A stretch of DNA of 64,000 nt from Pseudomonadota bacterium (GCA_018901125.1 JAHIFE010000096.1:1-64000); one strand, 5' to 3'. Positions 10,155-22,732 are shown, counted from the stretch's first letter. Numbers and translations are program-made. The notes: generated by a model from the sequence alone, not told the origin.

Positions 10155-11428
10155 TATTGAGAATTGACAACATCCATAAACTGCTTTTTATCCGAAACAG
10201 GCCCAAGAACAGTAAGTGAAAGATTATCGGAATCAAAAAGCAAGTTTGCCAAATCATACACTTCGTCTTTTGTCACTGATTCAATTTTGGCGGTTATTTC
10301 ATGAAGCGGAATAGGGCGACCAAAATTTATTTCGTTTTGCGCCTGTCTGAACATTTGATTATCAGTACTTTCGGAAGCAAGAAGCAAACAGCCTTTTGTA
10401 TACTCAACAGCGTCTTTGAGTTCCTGATCATCTATAGCATATTTTTTAAATTTTTTAATTTCTTTTAAAATTAAGGCCGCTGCATCAAGGGCGTTTCCGG
10501 GATCAACTGCAGCAAATGCGCCAAACATCCCTGTATCCGTAAAGGAAGAGATAAAAGAATATACTGAATATGCAAGCCCCCTCTTTTCACGTATTTCCTG
10601 GAAAAGCCTTGAACTCATATTTCCGCCAAACATCGTATTTATAAGTGAAAAAGCATACCTTCGTTCATCTATAAGAGATAATCCTTTAAATAAAGCGCAT
10701 ATATGAACCTGTTCAAGATCCTTATCAAAAACATTAACACCGTTTTGCGTATCAGGAGTTATACGCTCGGGAAGAAATGAGGTGTTTTCATAAGATTCAA
10801 AAACCGGGCGTATAATATCTAGAATATAATCATGTTCAATGTTGCCGGCAACGGAAATAACAATGCGGGAAGGCTGGTAAAGGCGGTTGAAAAACTCCTT
10901 TACTTTTTCAGGCTTAAAATTAATGACATTTGAGCGTGTTCCAAGCACTGAAAATCCAAGAGGATTGTTTTTGAAAAAGGATTGGCCTGAAAGAAGATGT
11001 ATGTAATCTTCTGGACTATCTTCAATCATCCCTATTTCCTGTATAATTACGGGACGCTCTTTTTCAATTTCTTCTATATCAAATATGGAATTTAAAAAAA
11101 TATCAAAAAGAAGATCAGCTGCAGTTTTAATATGAGATGTTATTACTTTTGTATGATAGCAGGTTGCCTCCATGGAGGTAAATGCATTTGAATTTCCCCC
11201 CATGGCATCAAATTCCTTGGCAATCTGAAATGACGATCTATTGCTTGTGCCCTTAAACAGCATATGTTCGACAAAGTGGGAAAGACCGTTTTCTTCCTGC
11301 GACTCATCGCGGGTTCCTGCCTTTACCCATATACCCATTGAGACCGAGCACGAATGGGGCATGTTTCTTGTAATTACTCTGATGCCGTTTGAAAGTATAG
11401 TTTTATTTTCAGGCCGGCACATTTTCAT
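10154..11428 (-). CDS. M16 family zinc peptidase (pitrilysin-like)
   Basis: [14 protein letters not shown] (HxxEH) and downstream M16 features; ORF extends to 11482 but the M at residue 19 is the likelier start. Confidence 0.9.
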   Translation of the reverse strand: MKMCRPENKTILSNGIRVITRNMPHSCSVSMGIWVKAGTRDESQEENGLSHFVEHMLFKGTSNRSSFQIAKEFDAMGGNSNAFTSMEATCYHTKVITSHIKTAADLLFDIFLNSIFDIEEIEKERPVIIQEIGMIEDSPEDYIHLLSGQSFFKNNPLGFSVLGTRSNVINFKPEKVKEFFNRLYQPSRIVISVAGNIEHDYILDIIRPVFESYENTSFLPERITPDTQNGVNVFDKDLEQVHICALFKGLSLIDERRYAFSLINTMFGGNMSSRLFQEIREKRGLAYSVYSFISSFTDTGMFGAFAAVDPGNALDAAALILKEIKKFKKYAIDDQELKDAVEYTKGCLLLASESTDNQMFRQAQNEINFGRPIPLHEITAKIESVTKDEVYDLANLLFDSDNLSLTVLGPVSDKKQFMDVVNSQ

Positions 11429-13502
11429 CTTCCAGGACGGCCTTATGGCTGAGACGGATTTTGCCGTCTTTGGATATCTCAAGAACCTTAACTTTTATTA
11501 TGTCCCCTTCTTTTACTATATCCGAAACCTTGGTTACTCTTCTGATCGCAAGCTGTGATATATGCACAAGGCCGTCCGTACCAGGCATTATCTGTACAAA
11601 AGCGCCAAAATCCATAATCTTAACAACTGTTCCGTCATAAACTGCACCGATCTCCGGTTCCATAGTTATGTTGTTTATAAGATTAAGAGCAGCGGCCCCG
11701 TCTTCTTTCGACATAGCTGCAATTTTTACTAAACCGTAATCGTCAATTTCAACGCGGGTATTTGTTTCGCTCTGTATAGATCTGATTGTTTTACCACCAG
11801 GACCAATTATTTCCCTGATCTTGTCGGGATGAACCTTTACGGTAAATATCGCCGGCGCGTGCGGTGATATTTTTTCTCGTGGCTGATCAATAGCCTCTAA
11901 CATTTTTTCTAGGATAAAAATTCTTCCTGCACGTGCCTGCTCCAAAGCTTTTTCCATTATAGATCTGGACAGCTCGTGAATTTTTATATCCATCTGAAGG
12001 GCAGTTATTCCGTCCCGAGTTCCTGTAACCTTGAAATCCATATCTCCGGAATGATCTTCGTCTCCAAGTATATCGGATAGAATTACAACTTGATCGCCTT
12101 CTTTTACAAGACCCATTGCAATACCTGAAACCGGCGCTTTAATTGGGACTCCGCCATCCATCAGGGCCATTGCTCCTGAGCAAACTGTCCCCATAGATGA
12201 CGAACCGTTCGATTCAAGAACTTCGGAAACAAGGCGTATTGTATAATCAAAATCTTCTTTGGAAGGAAGTATTTTTTCTATGGCACGGGTTGAAAGTCCG
12301 CCATGGCCTATATCTCTTCTGCTTGGTCCTCCAAGGCGCTTGGTTTCACCAACTGAATAAGGTGGAAAATTGTAGTGGAGCATAAACGGCCTCAATTCTT
12401 CACCGCTTAGCGTTTCAACTCTTTGCTCGTCGGGGCCCGAACCAAGTGTCAATACCGCCAGAACCTGTGTTTCGCCTCGTGTAAAAAGAGCGCTGCCGTG
12501 TGGTCTTGGAAGCAAACCTACTTCGCAAGTAATGGGCCTTATTTCATCAAATTTTCTGCCATCTATACGCCGATCTTCTTTAAGAATGAGATTTCTGCTT
12601 ATTTTTTTCTGTAAATCATAAAATATCTCGGAAAACTCTTCCTTGCGGTCGGTATAATCAGCGCCAAGTTGCTCAAACAATTCGGCCTTTAGGGTGCGCA
12701 TAGCAGATTGCCTGTCAATTTTTCCGGGTACAAGAAGAGCTTCGCGCAGACGGGAGGCGGCAATAGCTTCAACTGTTTCTTCAAAAGCCTGGTCTTTTTT
12801 CTTTTCTGTGTAATTTCTTTTTGGAACTCCGTTGGTTTCTCTCAGATTATTCTGAATATCTATGATGGGCTGCATAGCTTCATGGCCGAAAAAGATGGCT
12901 TCAAGCATATCTTTTTCGGTTACAATATTACTTCCGCCTTCAACCATGACTACACCGGTTTTTGAGCCCGCAACGATTATATTTATATCGCTGCCCTCGC
13001 AATCCTGTATGGTCGGATTTACAATAAACTGCCCGTCCTTCCTGATAACCCTCACACTGGCAATCGGCCCGGCAAAAGGTATGTCGGATATTTCAAGAGC
13101 GGCTGATGTACCTATCATAGCAAGTATATCGGGATCATTTTCATGATCCATTGAAAGAACCGTCGCAATTATCTGGATTTCACAACCGTAACCTTTGGGA
13201 AATAACGGCCTGATAGGTCTGTCAATCAGGCGCGAAGTCAGAGTTTCCTTCTCTGATGGTCTTCCTATTTCACGTCTGAAATAATTTCCGGGAATACGCC
13301 CTGCTGCATATATTTTTTCCTGGTATTCAACGGATAGCGGCAAAAAATCTCTGGGACGATCATCATATGAAGAAACTGCAGTAACAAGCACAATAGTATC
13401 GCCATATTGTACTGTTACTGAACCGGATGCCTGTTTGGCCAGCTTGCCTGCCTGTATGCTAAGAGTTTTCCCCCCTACATCGACTCTATATGTATTTATC
13501 AT
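11409..13502 (-). CDS. pnp: Polyribonucleotide nucleotidyltransferase
   Basis: 697 aa; RNase PH domains, KH ([19 protein letters not shown]) and S1 domain; downstream of rpsO. Confidence 0.97.
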   Translation of the reverse strand: MINTYRVDVGGKTLSIQAGKLAKQASGSVTVQYGDTIVLVTAVSSYDDRPRDFLPLSVEYQEKIYAAGRIPGNYFRREIGRPSEKETLTSRLIDRPIRPLFPKGYGCEIQIIATVLSMDHENDPDILAMIGTSAALEISDIPFAGPIASVRVIRKDGQFIVNPTIQDCEGSDINIIVAGSKTGVVMVEGGSNIVTEKDMLEAIFFGHEAMQPIIDIQNNLRETNGVPKRNYTEKKKDQAFEETVEAIAASRLREALLVPGKIDRQSAMRTLKAELFEQLGADYTDRKEEFSEIFYDLQKKISRNLILKEDRRIDGRKFDEIRPITCEVGLLPRPHGSALFTRGETQVLAVLTLGSGPDEQRVETLSGEELRPFMLHYNFPPYSVGETKRLGGPSRRDIGHGGLSTRAIEKILPSKEDFDYTIRLVSEVLESNGSSSMGTVCSGAMALMDGGVPIKAPVSGIAMGLVKEGDQVVILSDILGDEDHSGDMDFKVTGTRDGITALQMDIKIHELSRSIMEKALEQARAGRIFILEKMLEAIDQPREKISPHAPAIFTVKVHPDKIREIIGPGGKTIRSIQSETNTRVEIDDYGLVKIAAMSKEDGAAALNLINNITMEPEIGAVYDGTVVKIMDFGAFVQIMPGTDGLVHISQLAIRRVTKVSDIVKEGDIIKVKVLEISKDGKIRLSHKAVLEDENVPA

Positions 13503-13865
13503 AAAAATCTCCTAAGTAATATTTAGCATTTGTCATAGTAACGTTCCGATTGCTGAAATGAATTTATTGTGTACAGCAGAGTTAATAACTCTCCCAAACA
13601 AAACAGATTTATGACAATACTACAATCTGTTCCCGAATAACGAATCTAACTTGCTGTAATTACAAACAAATATCACTTATATTCCTTTTGCAGCAATATA
13701 AAATAGAGGTTGCCGTTTGGCCATATAAATCCCCCTATTTGTTTTTGATACCCATAATATCTTTCCGGATACTCAGAAAGTGGAACGATGCTAAGCTCCA
13801 GATAATTACCGGCAGGCATATTTTTTCGGCTCGTAACAATCCGCCTTTTGAACTGATCAAAAAAA

Positions 13866-14159
13866 TTATCTTCTTAAACCAAGAGAATCAATGATTGTTC
13901 TATAACGTTGTACATCTTTGTTTTTGACATAATTCAAGAGTCTTCGCCTTTTCCCTACAAGCATAAGCAAACCTCTTCTTGAATGGTGATCCTTTGCATG
14001 AACCTTCAGGTGATCAGTGAGATAAGATATCCTATGGGTTAACAGACCCACCTGAACTTCCGGAGATCCAGTATCGCTTTCATGTAACTTATATTTTTCG
14101 ATCAATTCCTTTTTATCATCTGTTTTTAAAACCAATTTCTCTTTGCCTCCTGTTTTCAA
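13866..14159 (-). CDS. rpsO: 30S ribosomal protein S15
   Basis: 97 aa; [49 protein letters not shown]. Confidence 0.97.
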   Translation of the reverse strand: MKTGGKEKLVLKTDDKKELIEKYKLHESDTGSPEVQVGLLTHRISYLTDHLKVHAKDHHSRRGLLMLVGKRRRLLNYVKNKDVQRYRTIIDSLGLRR

Positions 14160-14351
14160 TCTTAATAACTATTTAATTATAGCCCGTTAACTATTATTTT
14201 ATAAGCCGATTTCCCTGTTTTGATTTACATAAAATAACACTCTTGCCCTTTATATACAATTATAGGTGCAAACAAACAACATAATTTATTCAGCAAAAAA
14301 CCTGTTTCTCTTACCCTGTCTTGAGCTGTTGACGGCTTCGAAAAAAGTATA

Positions 14352-15209
14352 TCAATTGTTAATCACACAACAATAGCCAAACTTGTTTTCGGCCTTATTC
14401 AGAACTGCCAGAAGTTCATTGTTAACGTTTACAATTTTAATAAAGCCGTCCGATTTGCTTGGATATGCAAAATTAATATCATTTTCAGTTATTAATTTCC
14501 CATGAGATATTTTTTCAATTAATACATCATCAGCTATGCATATAGGTATATGTGTCAATGCGTCAGACATGCTCAAAAAATATTTTGATATATTATCTTC
14601 TGATATAATTTTTCCCAGGTTATCAATTGGTAAAGCCTGATTTATATTTAATCCACAGCTTTCAATTCTTCTTAACTGGCTAAGATGCCCACCGCATCCA
14701 AGAACTTCTCCAATGTCTGCACATAATGATCTTATATATGTACCTGACGAACAGTATACCTCAAAAAGAATTTCCGGAAGATTTATATTAATAATTTTTA
14801 TATAATGTATTTCAATTGTTCTGGCCGGTTTCTGAATCGGCTTGCCTTCTCTTGCATACTTATAAAGAGGGATTCCATTATGTTTTAAAGCTGAGTAAAC
14901 TGGAGGAACCTGACTGATGCTTCCTTCAAATTTTTTGAAGACCGCTATTATATCTTCATCCGAAAAATTAAAGTCGTTGCTTGTCGAAACAACTTTTCCT
15001 GTAAGATCCTGTGTATCTGTTTGAATCCCTAAACGAAGTCTGGCGATATATTTTTTATTTCCAGCAAGAAAAAATCTTGATATTTTTGTTGCCTCATTTA
15101 TGCAGCATGGCAATATTCCTGTAGCAAAAGGATCAAGAGTGCCTGTGTGTCCCACTTTTTTTGCTCCGGTTAATTTTTTTACGATAGAAACAACCCTTGC
15201 TGAACTCAT
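14352..15209 (-). CDS. truB: tRNA pseudouridine(55) synthase
   Basis: 285 aa; KKVGHTGTLDPFATGILPCCINEATKIS. Confidence 0.95.
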   Translation of the reverse strand: MSSARVVSIVKKLTGAKKVGHTGTLDPFATGILPCCINEATKISRFFLAGNKKYIARLRLGIQTDTQDLTGKVVSTSNDFNFSDEDIIAVFKKFEGSISQVPPVYSALKHNGIPLYKYAREGKPIQKPARTIEIHYIKIININLPEILFEVYCSSGTYIRSLCADIGEVLGCGGHLSQLRRIESCGLNINQALPIDNLGKIISEDNISKYFLSMSDALTHIPICIADDVLIEKISHGKLITENDINFAYPSKSDGFIKIVNVNNELLAVLNKAENKFGYCCVINN

Positions 15210-15345
15210 GTCAGCAGGTTTATCAATAATTAATAATCCACTGTTAATTTTTATACACCCTTAAAAAAACAAAAAATGTGACGGCTTATAATATTTTTCC
15301 ACCTTTTAATATCGTTGAACGCTTCGTGGCAACAACAACTCATAT

Positions 15346-15487
15346 GAGCCAGTTTCAAAACGTCCCATTTTGGCCGATCTCTGCGTTGGGTGAAAATTTT
15401 AATCCTCGAAATACCCCATGTATTCCTGCGGTTAAAAATTTCACCCGCCTTGACCTTGACCAAACTGAAACGTTTTGAAAGTGGCTC
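15346..15487 (+). repeat. MITE family 1, copy A (142 bp, TSD ATAT)
   Basis: GAGCCAGTTTCAAAACGT...ACGTTTTGAAAGTGGCTC; flanked by ATAT (15342-15345 and 15488-15491). Confidence 0.9.
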
Positions 15488-15494
15488 ATATAGA

Positions 15495-16481
15495 TTATAT
15501 TTTTTCAGAAAACCCCATAACAATTGCTCTTAATTTATCCAAAGTAGTTTCAATGTTAAATCCAGCTGCGCTGAAATGTCCGCCCCCGCCAAAAGATAAC
15601 GCTATCTCAGTCACATCGATTGTTCCATCTGAACGTAAGCTGACATGAAAATTCTTCAACCCGTTTGTTTTTTTTAAGCTGTTTTTTTCTTCCTGAATAA
15701 GAACCGCAACCTTTATACCTTTAATACGTTTGGCATAGCTGATAAGCCCATCAATATCTTCAGACCTGGTTCCGGTTTTATCGATTATATCCCTGGTTAT
15801 TGTCATCATTGAAAGTTTAGCGTTTTTGGATATTTCAATGGATTCAAGAGCAAGGTTCAAAAGACGAATACGCCCCAGAGAATATTTCCCATAAACATTC
15901 TGAGCTATCTCATAGGGGTCCGCTCCGCAATCTATCATTTTTTCGCAAATTGCAAAGGCAGACCTGTTTGTATTGGAAGCCCTAAACGACCCGGTATCAG
16001 TCAGGATAGCCGTATAAATTGAAGTAGCGATCGCTTTGCTGATAGGTATGTTCATCTTTTTTATTATACGGTAAACGATTTCGGCAGTAGAACAGGCTGC
16101 TATGTCAATAAACAGGCAAGTTCCATAACCGGTGTTAGTCGCATGGTGATCTATATTAATAAGAACCGGAATCTTTGACACAGCCTTGGCAGATTTTCCT
16201 ATCCGCTCTAAATTTCCACAATCGAGAATAACAGCCGTATCGAATGTATGCAAATCATCTATTTGATGTTCTACCAGTTCAACTCCCGGAAGAAAGCGAT
16301 AAACCGCAGGAATGGGGCTTTCGTTAAACAAAAATGTTTTCTTATTAATAAAATTAAGAGCAAGTCCAATAGCAAGCAAAGATCCTATTGCATCGCCATC
16401 CTGGTTTATATGAGAAGCAATCAGTACATTATCACTATTTACCAGATGTTCTATTATGCGGTCCATCATACTATAATTCAT
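15495..16481 (-). CDS. nrnA: DHH-family bifunctional oligoribonuclease/PAP phosphatase
   Basis: 328 aa; SHINQDGDAIGS, LINIDHHATN, FGGGGHFSAAGF. Confidence 0.92.
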   Translation of the reverse strand: MNYSMMDRIIEHLVNSDNVLIASHINQDGDAIGSLLAIGLALNFINKKTFLFNESPIPAVYRFLPGVELVEHQIDDLHTFDTAVILDCGNLERIGKSAKAVSKIPVLINIDHHATNTGYGTCLFIDIAACSTAEIVYRIIKKMNIPISKAIATSIYTAILTDTGSFRASNTNRSAFAICEKMIDCGADPYEIAQNVYGKYSLGRIRLLNLALESIEISKNAKLSMMTITRDIIDKTGTRSEDIDGLISYAKRIKGIKVAVLIQEEKNSLKKTNGLKNFHVSLRSDGTIDVTEIALSFGGGGHFSAAGFNIETTLDKLRAIVMGFSEKI

Positions 16482-16681
16482 AATTTATGCTTATATGCGA
16501 CAATTTCACTGATCTTTTATCTATTCTAAATCATTTCCCTTTACGTTCTCTTTAATTGTTTAACTTTATAATTTAAAACCGTTGCCTAACATCCGATCTA
16601 AAGCCGGCTACAAAGTGGTAGCACTAATGTTATAATTACTATCTTAGCGCCTAACGCTGGATAAAAGCCAATATTAGACTT

Positions 16682-17032
16682 TTACGAGTCCGTCTTTATT
16701 AGCTTAAGCACTTTTTCTATCTGTTCTCCATAATCATATGATTCATCATAAAAGAAAATAAGTTCTGGCATATAGCGTAAGGCAAGCTCGCTTGACAATG
16801 AGCGTTTCAAAAAGCCGACAGCGCTTTTAAAGCCTTTTGACGCTTTGTCAGCATTTGTTTTGCCGCCAGTTGTAGTAAAGTAAATGCGCGCAATTTTAAG
16901 ATCTTTAGACATTTTAACAGCGGTAATCGTTGTCATTTCAAGACGAGGATCCTTTATGCCCTTTAGCAGTATTTCTGATAGCACTTTTTGTATCTGTCCC
17001 CCGACCCTTTCGGCTCTTGAAAAAAGTGTCAT
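16682..17032 (-). CDS. rbfA: 30S ribosome-binding factor A
   Basis: 116 aa; RAERVGGQIQKVLSEILLKGIKDPRL; position in nusA-infB operon. Confidence 0.93.
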   Translation of the reverse strand: MTLFSRAERVGGQIQKVLSEILLKGIKDPRLEMTTITAVKMSKDLKIARIYFTTTGGKTNADKASKGFKSAVGFLKRSLSSELALRYMPELIFFYDESYDYGEQIEKVLKLIKTDS

Positions 17033-17316
17033 ATATTGATTAACTCCATTTCAGTATTAACAATTTCGGCAAGACCCAATCCATCAGCAAAGCTAAACGC
17101 CTTATCAATTTTGGAATTGACCACAGCCTTGTCATTTCCTACAAAGGCAAAGCCTATAATTGCTTCATCATAAATATCATTTGAATCTACTTCTGCAACC
17201 GATGCGTTGAAATTATTCTGCAGCCTGCTGATAACCGATTTTACAATTTTTCTTTTGCTTTTAAGAGAGCGGCAATCATTAAGCCTGAAAGTTATTATCC
17301 CTAAACCAACCACCAT
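17029..17316 (-). CDS. DUF503 (YlxP-like) protein
   Basis: 95 aa; LNDCRSLKSKRKIVKSVISRLQNNFNASVAEVDSND between infB and rbfA. Confidence 0.88.
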   Translation of the reverse strand: MVVGLGIITFRLNDCRSLKSKRKIVKSVISRLQNNFNASVAEVDSNDIYDEAIIGFAFVGNDKAVVNSKIDKAFSFADGLGLAEIVNTEMELINI

Positions 17317-17418
17317 AGATTATATAAACTATATGAAAAAGTTATACATTATGGGCCAGCTCTAAAAAATGTTGATGACCCTCTAATTTGGGCTTTGTGC
17401 GTCAAAAAACCAAATTTG

Positions 17419-20136
17419 TTATTCGAATTCCGGCTTTATTTCTTCTATATAATAAAATTCAATTATATCATCGACTTTAATATCGTTATAATTCTCTATG
17501 CCGATTCCGCATTCAAATCCTGTTTGGACCTCTTTAACATCATCCTTAAATCGTCTTAAAGATGAATTCTTTCCCTCGAAGCAGACTATACCATCTCTGA
17601 TCAGGCGTATCTGACGTCCGCGTTCTATTTTTCCTTCTAAAACATAACTTCCTGCAACAGTTCCAAATTTAGGAACATGGAATACTTCCCTCGCCTGGGC
17701 TCTGCCAAGAATTTTTTCTTCGAATGTCGAAGCCATAAGGCCGACTATCGCATTCTTTATGTCTTTGATTACATTATATATTATATTGTAGTAACGAATA
17801 TCAACATTCTCTTCGTTTGCCATTGCCTGAACCTTGGAACTGGGACGGACGTTAAAACCAATGATGATAGCATTGGAAACAGCAGCAAGAGAGACGTCTG
17901 ATTCTGTTATGGTTCCGGTTCCGGAATGGATCATATCAATTTTAACTTCTTTATTTGACAGTTTGTTCAGTGAATCTCTTATAGCTTCTATAGATCCGTT
18001 AACATCTGCTTTAATTATTAAGGTCAGGCTTTTGATCTTGCCTTCCTGAATCCGTTCAAATAAATTTTCAAGGTTAAGACTGCTTGTTTTAGCCAGCTCT
18101 TTAGAACGTTGTCTTTGAATCCGGTAAGCACTAACCTGTTTTGCATCCTTTTCATCGGCAAGAGCAATAAGTTCATCCCCTGCCATAGGTACGCCTGAAA
18201 AGCCTATAACCTCTACAGGAATTGACGGGCCTGCTTCATCTATTTTCATACCTCTGTCATTTAATAGAGCTCGAACCTTACCGTAATGCATCCCGCAAAC
18301 AACGTATTCCCCTAAACGAAGTGTTCCTTCTTTTATCAGTACGGTTGCAACAGGTCCTCTTCCGGAATCAAGCTTGGCTTCAACCACATGGCCAATGGCA
18401 AGTTTGTTTGGATTTGCTTTTAATTCAAGAACCTCTGCTTGAAGCAGAATCATTTCAAGCAAATCGTCTATCCCCATACTCTGTTTAGCAGACACCTTGA
18501 TAAACGGGGTAGTACCTCCCCATTCTTCCGGAACAAGTCCCTGATCAGCCAATTCACGTTTAACGCGATCTGGGTCTGCTTCAGGTTTGTCCATTTTGTT
18601 TATAGCAACAATTATCGGAACATCAGCAACCTTTGCATGATTAATAGCTTCTACGGTTTGTGGCTTTACACCGTCATCCGCTGCTACGACAAGCACAACA
18701 ATATCCGTTACCTTAGCACCTCTTGCGCGCATAGCTGTAAAAGCTTCGTGACCCGGAGTATCTAAAAATACTATCTGTCCATTATCGGTTGAAACATGGT
18801 AAGCTCCTATGTGCTGAGTTATTCCGCCTGCTTCAATTTCTGTTATTTTTGTTTTGCGTATTACGTCCAAAAGAGATGTTTTTCCATGATCAACATGACC
18901 CATTATAGTAACTACCGGTGGTTTACTTACAAGTGCGCTTGGATCAACCTTTTCCACCTTTAACAAAGTACTTTCCTCAAAAGATGCTCGTTCGACTTCA
19001 TAATTAAATTCCGTTGCAACCAAAGAAGCTGTATCGAAATCTATTGTTTGATTAACAGTTGCAAGCACGCCAAGACCCATGAGGGTTTTAATCATTTCAC
19101 TTGACTTTATTCCCATTCTTTTCGCAAGATCGGATAATACAATCGCATCATCAATTTTTATCCTGCGTTTTATAGCTTTCGGTATGGTTAACTGTGTCTT
19201 TTGACCCTTATGGCCTTGAACAGTCTTTGCTTTAGCACCTTTTTTCTCTTTGCGAATTCTAGGCTCAGGCGTAAAAAGATCTTCTACTTCGATTATTTCT
19301 TTTTTCTTGAATGGAAGTTTCTTTTTATATAATGTTTTGTCTTTAGAATCGGATTCTTCTTCTCGCTTATCCCGGACCCTGCCTTTCTTCTTTTCAGAAA
19401 CAACCTCTTCTTTTTTTGTAACTATTTCTTCTGAATCAGCTTTTTTATGAAAATCAGGAGTTATCTCGACCGTCTTTTTTAAGTGAACAGTAGACTTATT
19501 TTTATGTTCCGAGGGGTGAACCTGTGTCGAAGTATCTTTTATGCCGGAAACATTTTGTTCTGCAAGTGGTATCGTTTTAACAGATGCGGCATCATGCAAA
19601 GGCAATTTTTTTTCCAACACTTCTTCTTTTTTCTCAACTTCCGGTAATTTAAGAATTTTTGCCGGTTGTTCCTTTTTGACTTTTTTTGGAACTTTCACGG
19701 GGGCAGAAGTCTGTGCAACCGGCGGCTTTTCAGCCTTTACCGGCGGCTTAACTTCTGGCTTTTCTTCTATAGTCGGCTTCTCGGCTTCGTCGATAGTTGT
19801 TATAATTTCGGGTTCAGACAATTTTTCTTCAGGCCTGACCTCCTCAATAACCTCGTCTTTTTGCGGTTCTGATTCCGGTTCCGGTTCCTGTTTCGTTTCC
19901 GCCTGCTCCTGAACAACAATTTTCCGTCTTCTGATTATCGTTGGCCTAACACGAATTTCAGCTACCCCTTCCGACTTTGTGCCATTGAACCCAGCTTTTA
20001 TTTTTGCAACTGTTTCTTCATCCAAAGAACTAACGTGGCTCTTAACGTAGATATTCATGTTTCTTATCTTGTCAAGAAGAGCCTGGTTCGTCATATTAAG
20101 ATCTCTGGCAAGTTCATATACTCTGATCTTTGCCAT
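17419..20136 (-). CDS. infB: Translation initiation factor IF-2
   Basis: [33 protein letters not shown]; start likely at [10 protein letters not shown]. Confidence 0.97.
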   Translation of the reverse strand: MAKIRVYELARDLNMTNQALLDKIRNMNIYVKSHVSSLDEETVAKIKAGFNGTKSEGVAEIRVRPTIIRRRKIVVQEQAETKQEPEPESEPQKDEVIEEVRPEEKLSEPEIITTIDEAEKPTIEEKPEVKPPVKAEKPPVAQTSAPVKVPKKVKKEQPAKILKLPEVEKKEEVLEKKLPLHDAASVKTIPLAEQNVSGIKDTSTQVHPSEHKNKSTVHLKKTVEITPDFHKKADSEEIVTKKEEVVSEKKKGRVRDKREEESDSKDKTLYKKKLPFKKKEIIEVEDLFTPEPRIRKEKKGAKAKTVQGHKGQKTQLTIPKAIKRRIKIDDAIVLSDLAKRMGIKSSEMIKTLMGLGVLATVNQTIDFDTASLVATEFNYEVERASFEESTLLKVEKVDPSALVSKPPVVTIMGHVDHGKTSLLDVIRKTKITEIEAGGITQHIGAYHVSTDNGQIVFLDTPGHEAFTAMRARGAKVTDIVVLVVAADDGVKPQTVEAINHAKVADVPIIVAINKMDKPEADPDRVKRELADQGLVPEEWGGTTPFIKVSAKQSMGIDDLLEMILLQAEVLELKANPNKLAIGHVVEAKLDSGRGPVATVLIKEGTLRLGEYVVCGMHYGKVRALLNDRGMKIDEAGPSIPVEVIGFSGVPMAGDELIALADEKDAKQVSAYRIQRQRSKELAKTSSLNLENLFERIQEGKIKSLTLIIKADVNGSIEAIRDSLNKLSNKEVKIDMIHSGTGTITESDVSLAAVSNAIIIGFNVRPSSKVQAMANEENVDIRYYNIIYNVIKDIKNAIVGLMASTFEEKILGRAQAREVFHVPKFGTVAGSYVLEGKIERGRQIRLIRDGIVCFEGKNSSLRRFKDDVKEVQTGFECGIGIENYNDIKVDDIIEFYYIEEIKPEFE

Positions 20137-20492
20137 GCACCCCCCCAAAGTAATGTTATTAACCGATATTTCGCAGAATGATTTATTATCTCGTATTTTG
20201 CGTTGCCAAATTGACGGCTTTATAAAAAATCATTCTGCTTAAGTTGCGTTTTATGCCAAAATATCCGCGCACCTTGCATCGATATCTTTTTACCCGGCGA
20301 AAAAGAGTTTTACCTCTCCCGCCGCACGAAGTAACTTCAAACGGTTATACCCTTACCATAGACTGGGGTTAACTGTCCTCAGTCTATTGACAGACATTTT
20401 ACGAGCCCATCAAAATTACCATTTTATTACATTTACAGCAACCAAGCGGTTTTTTTAATATAAACATCATTTGCGAAATTTATCTAGTATCG

Positions 20493-21791
20493 TTATGAAA
20501 CAATGTTATCATCGTTTGGGTTTTCTTCTTTCATACTTTTTTTGTCTTCATCTTTGGAAACTGCCGCTGTTGCCGAATTTATCAGTTTCTCAGCTCTCTC
20601 TTTAGCAATGCCCTTTACTTGCATCAAATCACTTGCTGAAGCGCTGCTGATTTCATCTGCAGATGTAAAACCTTTTTCAATCAATGAATTGACAAGATTT
20701 ATTCCTACTCCTGGTAAAGAGACAAGAGAATCATAACCGTTTTTCAGAACCTCATTATAATGCGATTCACTTTGAACATCCAGATTCCAGCCGGTTAACT
20801 TTGAAGCAAGGCGCACGTTCTGTCCACGTTTGCCTATTGCGATGGAAAGAGATTCATCCGGTACGATCACTTCCATAGCGTGATTGTCTTCATCGATGAT
20901 TACTCTTATTATCTCAGCAGGAGCCAGGGCATTGCATACATATTTTGCTGAATCAACATGCCAAGGGATTATATCAATTTTTTCACCTCTTAATTCCTGA
21001 ACAACATTTTGAACCCGACTTCCCTTCATTCCCACACAGGCACCAACCGGATGTATATCAGAATCATTTGAAGATACAGCTATTTTAGCACGAATCCCCG
21101 GTTCACGGACTGCGCCCATTATTTTGACAATACCTTCGCTGATTTCAGGAACTTCTGTTTTAAAAAGATCTATAAGAAAATTTGCATGTGTTCTGGAAAG
21201 AACAACCTGAGGTCCTCTCGAATCCTGAAGAACTTCCAAAAGAAGCGCTCTTATACGATCTCCACGTTTATAGGTCTCTTTTGGAATCTGTTCATAGACA
21301 GGCAGAACACCTTCCGTCTGCCCTAGATTCACAATAATATCTCCCGAATTTTCAATACGCTGGACAATACCGTTTATTATTTCGCCCTTGCGATCAATAA
21401 AACTTGAATAAACGGCATTCCTTTCGGCATCTTTCATTTTCTGTATAATTACCTGTTTTGCAGATTGGGCAGCTATTCTACCAAAAGCCGTGGTATCCAT
21501 TTTGGTTCCGAGACTATCTCCAAGTTCACATTCCGGATCTAGCGTTTGCCCTTCTGCAAGGCTTATCTGTGTCATGCTGTCCGTAACAGTATCAACTACT
21601 TTTTTAAATTGAAAAGCTTCAATATCGCCACTTTCCTCGTTATATTGGATTTCTATATCAATTTTGTTCCCATATTTTCTTCTTGCAGCAGATTTTAGTG
21701 CTTCTTCAATTGCTTTGATGAGAACATTCTTATCTATACCCCTATCCCGGCTGACCTGATCAACAACACGTTTAATTTCTGATATTAGCAT
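20493..21791 (-). CDS. nusA: Transcription termination/antitermination factor NusA
   Basis: 432 aa; S1/KH domains (VGACVGMKGSRVQNVVQELRGEKIDII) and C-terminal HhH repeats. Confidence 0.96.
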   Translation of the reverse strand: MLISEIKRVVDQVSRDRGIDKNVLIKAIEEALKSAARRKYGNKIDIEIQYNEESGDIEAFQFKKVVDTVTDSMTQISLAEGQTLDPECELGDSLGTKMDTTAFGRIAAQSAKQVIIQKMKDAERNAVYSSFIDRKGEIINGIVQRIENSGDIIVNLGQTEGVLPVYEQIPKETYKRGDRIRALLLEVLQDSRGPQVVLSRTHANFLIDLFKTEVPEISEGIVKIMGAVREPGIRAKIAVSSNDSDIHPVGACVGMKGSRVQNVVQELRGEKIDIIPWHVDSAKYVCNALAPAEIIRVIIDEDNHAMEVIVPDESLSIAIGKRGQNVRLASKLTGWNLDVQSESHYNEVLKNGYDSLVSLPGVGINLVNSLIEKGFTSADEISSASASDLMQVKGIAKERAEKLINSATAAVSKDEDKKSMKEENPNDDNIVS

Positions 21792-22300
21792 CTGTTTTCT
21801 CCGTTATAGTTGAAAAGCCGCGCCTTTGTTATTTCCTTGTAAGGGATAGCGACCATTTTGTCATTAATATTAAGTCCAACAAACCCATCATTAAAGCCAA
21901 GCAAAACCCCTTTGAAATTTTTTTGCCCTTCAAGTGGAACAGAAGTCCTGATTTTTGCTGTATTTCCTTTAAATTTTTCAAAATCCTCTGGTTTTCCTAA
22001 AGGACGATTAACGCCGGGCGATGAAACTTCAAGGCTGTATGGTATATCGGTATTCAGATTAATATCCAGCATATCAATCAATTGACGACTTACCAAGGTA
22101 CAGTCATTTAGTGTGACTCCACCCTGTTTATCAACATAAAGACGAACAACGCTACCTCCTGTTTCCCGCTGATATTCAACATGAATTAGCTCTATACCGA
22201 TAGATTCGCATATCGTTTCAGCAAATTCCTTAACTTTAGCAATTATTTCATCCCTGATCAGAGGAATAATAAACCCTGTTTCGAGTTTTTGCTTTTTCAT
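21785..22300 (-). CDS. rimP: Ribosome maturation factor RimP
   Basis: 171 aa; GGVTLNDCTLVSRQL, LEVSSPGVNRPL; upstream of nusA. Confidence 0.95.
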   Translation of the reverse strand: MKKQKLETGFIIPLIRDEIIAKVKEFAETICESIGIELIHVEYQRETGGSVVRLYVDKQGGVTLNDCTLVSRQLIDMLDINLNTDIPYSLEVSSPGVNRPLGKPEDFEKFKGNTAKIRTSVPLEGQKNFKGVLLGFNDGFVGLNINDKMVAIPYKEITKARLFNYNGENRC

Positions 22301-22364
22301 AATACTATATATAGATATAATTAAAAAACTAAACGATTAAGCCATGATAGTTTGCGTAACTATT

Positions 22365-22478
22365 GTTGATGGTTTTATAAAAAGTCGGAAAACCGAAAAA
22401 TAGCTCTATAACATCCTGTAATTATAGAGTGCTACTATAAAATACTGCCATTTTATGACTTTTTAAGAGACCATCAAC
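22365..22478. repeat. MITE family 2 full-length candidate (about 114 bp)
   Basis: Inverted ends GTTGATGGTTTTATAAAAAGTC and GACTTTTTAAGAGACCATCAAC with internal palindrome CTCTATAA...TTATAGAG. Confidence 0.65.
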
Positions 22479-22484
22479 CTTAAT

Positions 22485-22510
22485 AAAATAAAAAACGGGC
22501 TACCGCCCGT
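22485..22510 (-). terminator. Rho-independent terminator downstream of tRNA-Gly
   Basis: Minus strand ACGGGC-GGTA-GCCCGTTTTTTATTTTATT. Confidence 0.75.
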
Positions 22511-22656
22511 CTCCTTATGAAAATGGTACTTTTTATAAAAATGGATCGAGAAAAACTACATGGCTCTAAAAATAAACATACTCAAAAAGTATCTCCAAAC
22601 AGCATATTCATCGACCCTGCCAAAAGCCTTTTTTATATGGAAAAGGCAAATTTATC

Positions 22657-22732
22657 TGGAGCGGGCAACGAGATTCGAACTCGCGACTCCAAGCTTGGGA
22701 AGCTTGCACTCTACCAGCTGAGTTATGCCCGC
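22657..22732 (-). tRNA. tRNA-Gly (anticodon CCC)
   Basis: GCGGGCATAACTCAGCTGGTAGAGTGCAAGCTTCCCAAGCTTGGAGTCGCGAGTTCGAATCTCGTTGCCCGCTCCA; anticodon loop TTCCCAA. Confidence 0.95.

Noticed and set aside
15251-15523. 90-aa minus-strand ORF
   Set aside because: Spans MITE copy A and overlaps the end of nrnA; no independent coding evidence.
19541-19912. 123-aa plus-strand Ser/Thr/Gly-rich ORF
   Set aside because: Fully antisense to the low-complexity Lys/Glu/Pro-rich linker of infB; composition explained by the opposite strand.
19100-20136. Long repetitive Lys/Glu-rich segment in infB as an unusual insertion
   Set aside because: Variable charged linkers between IF-2 N-terminal and G domains are normal.
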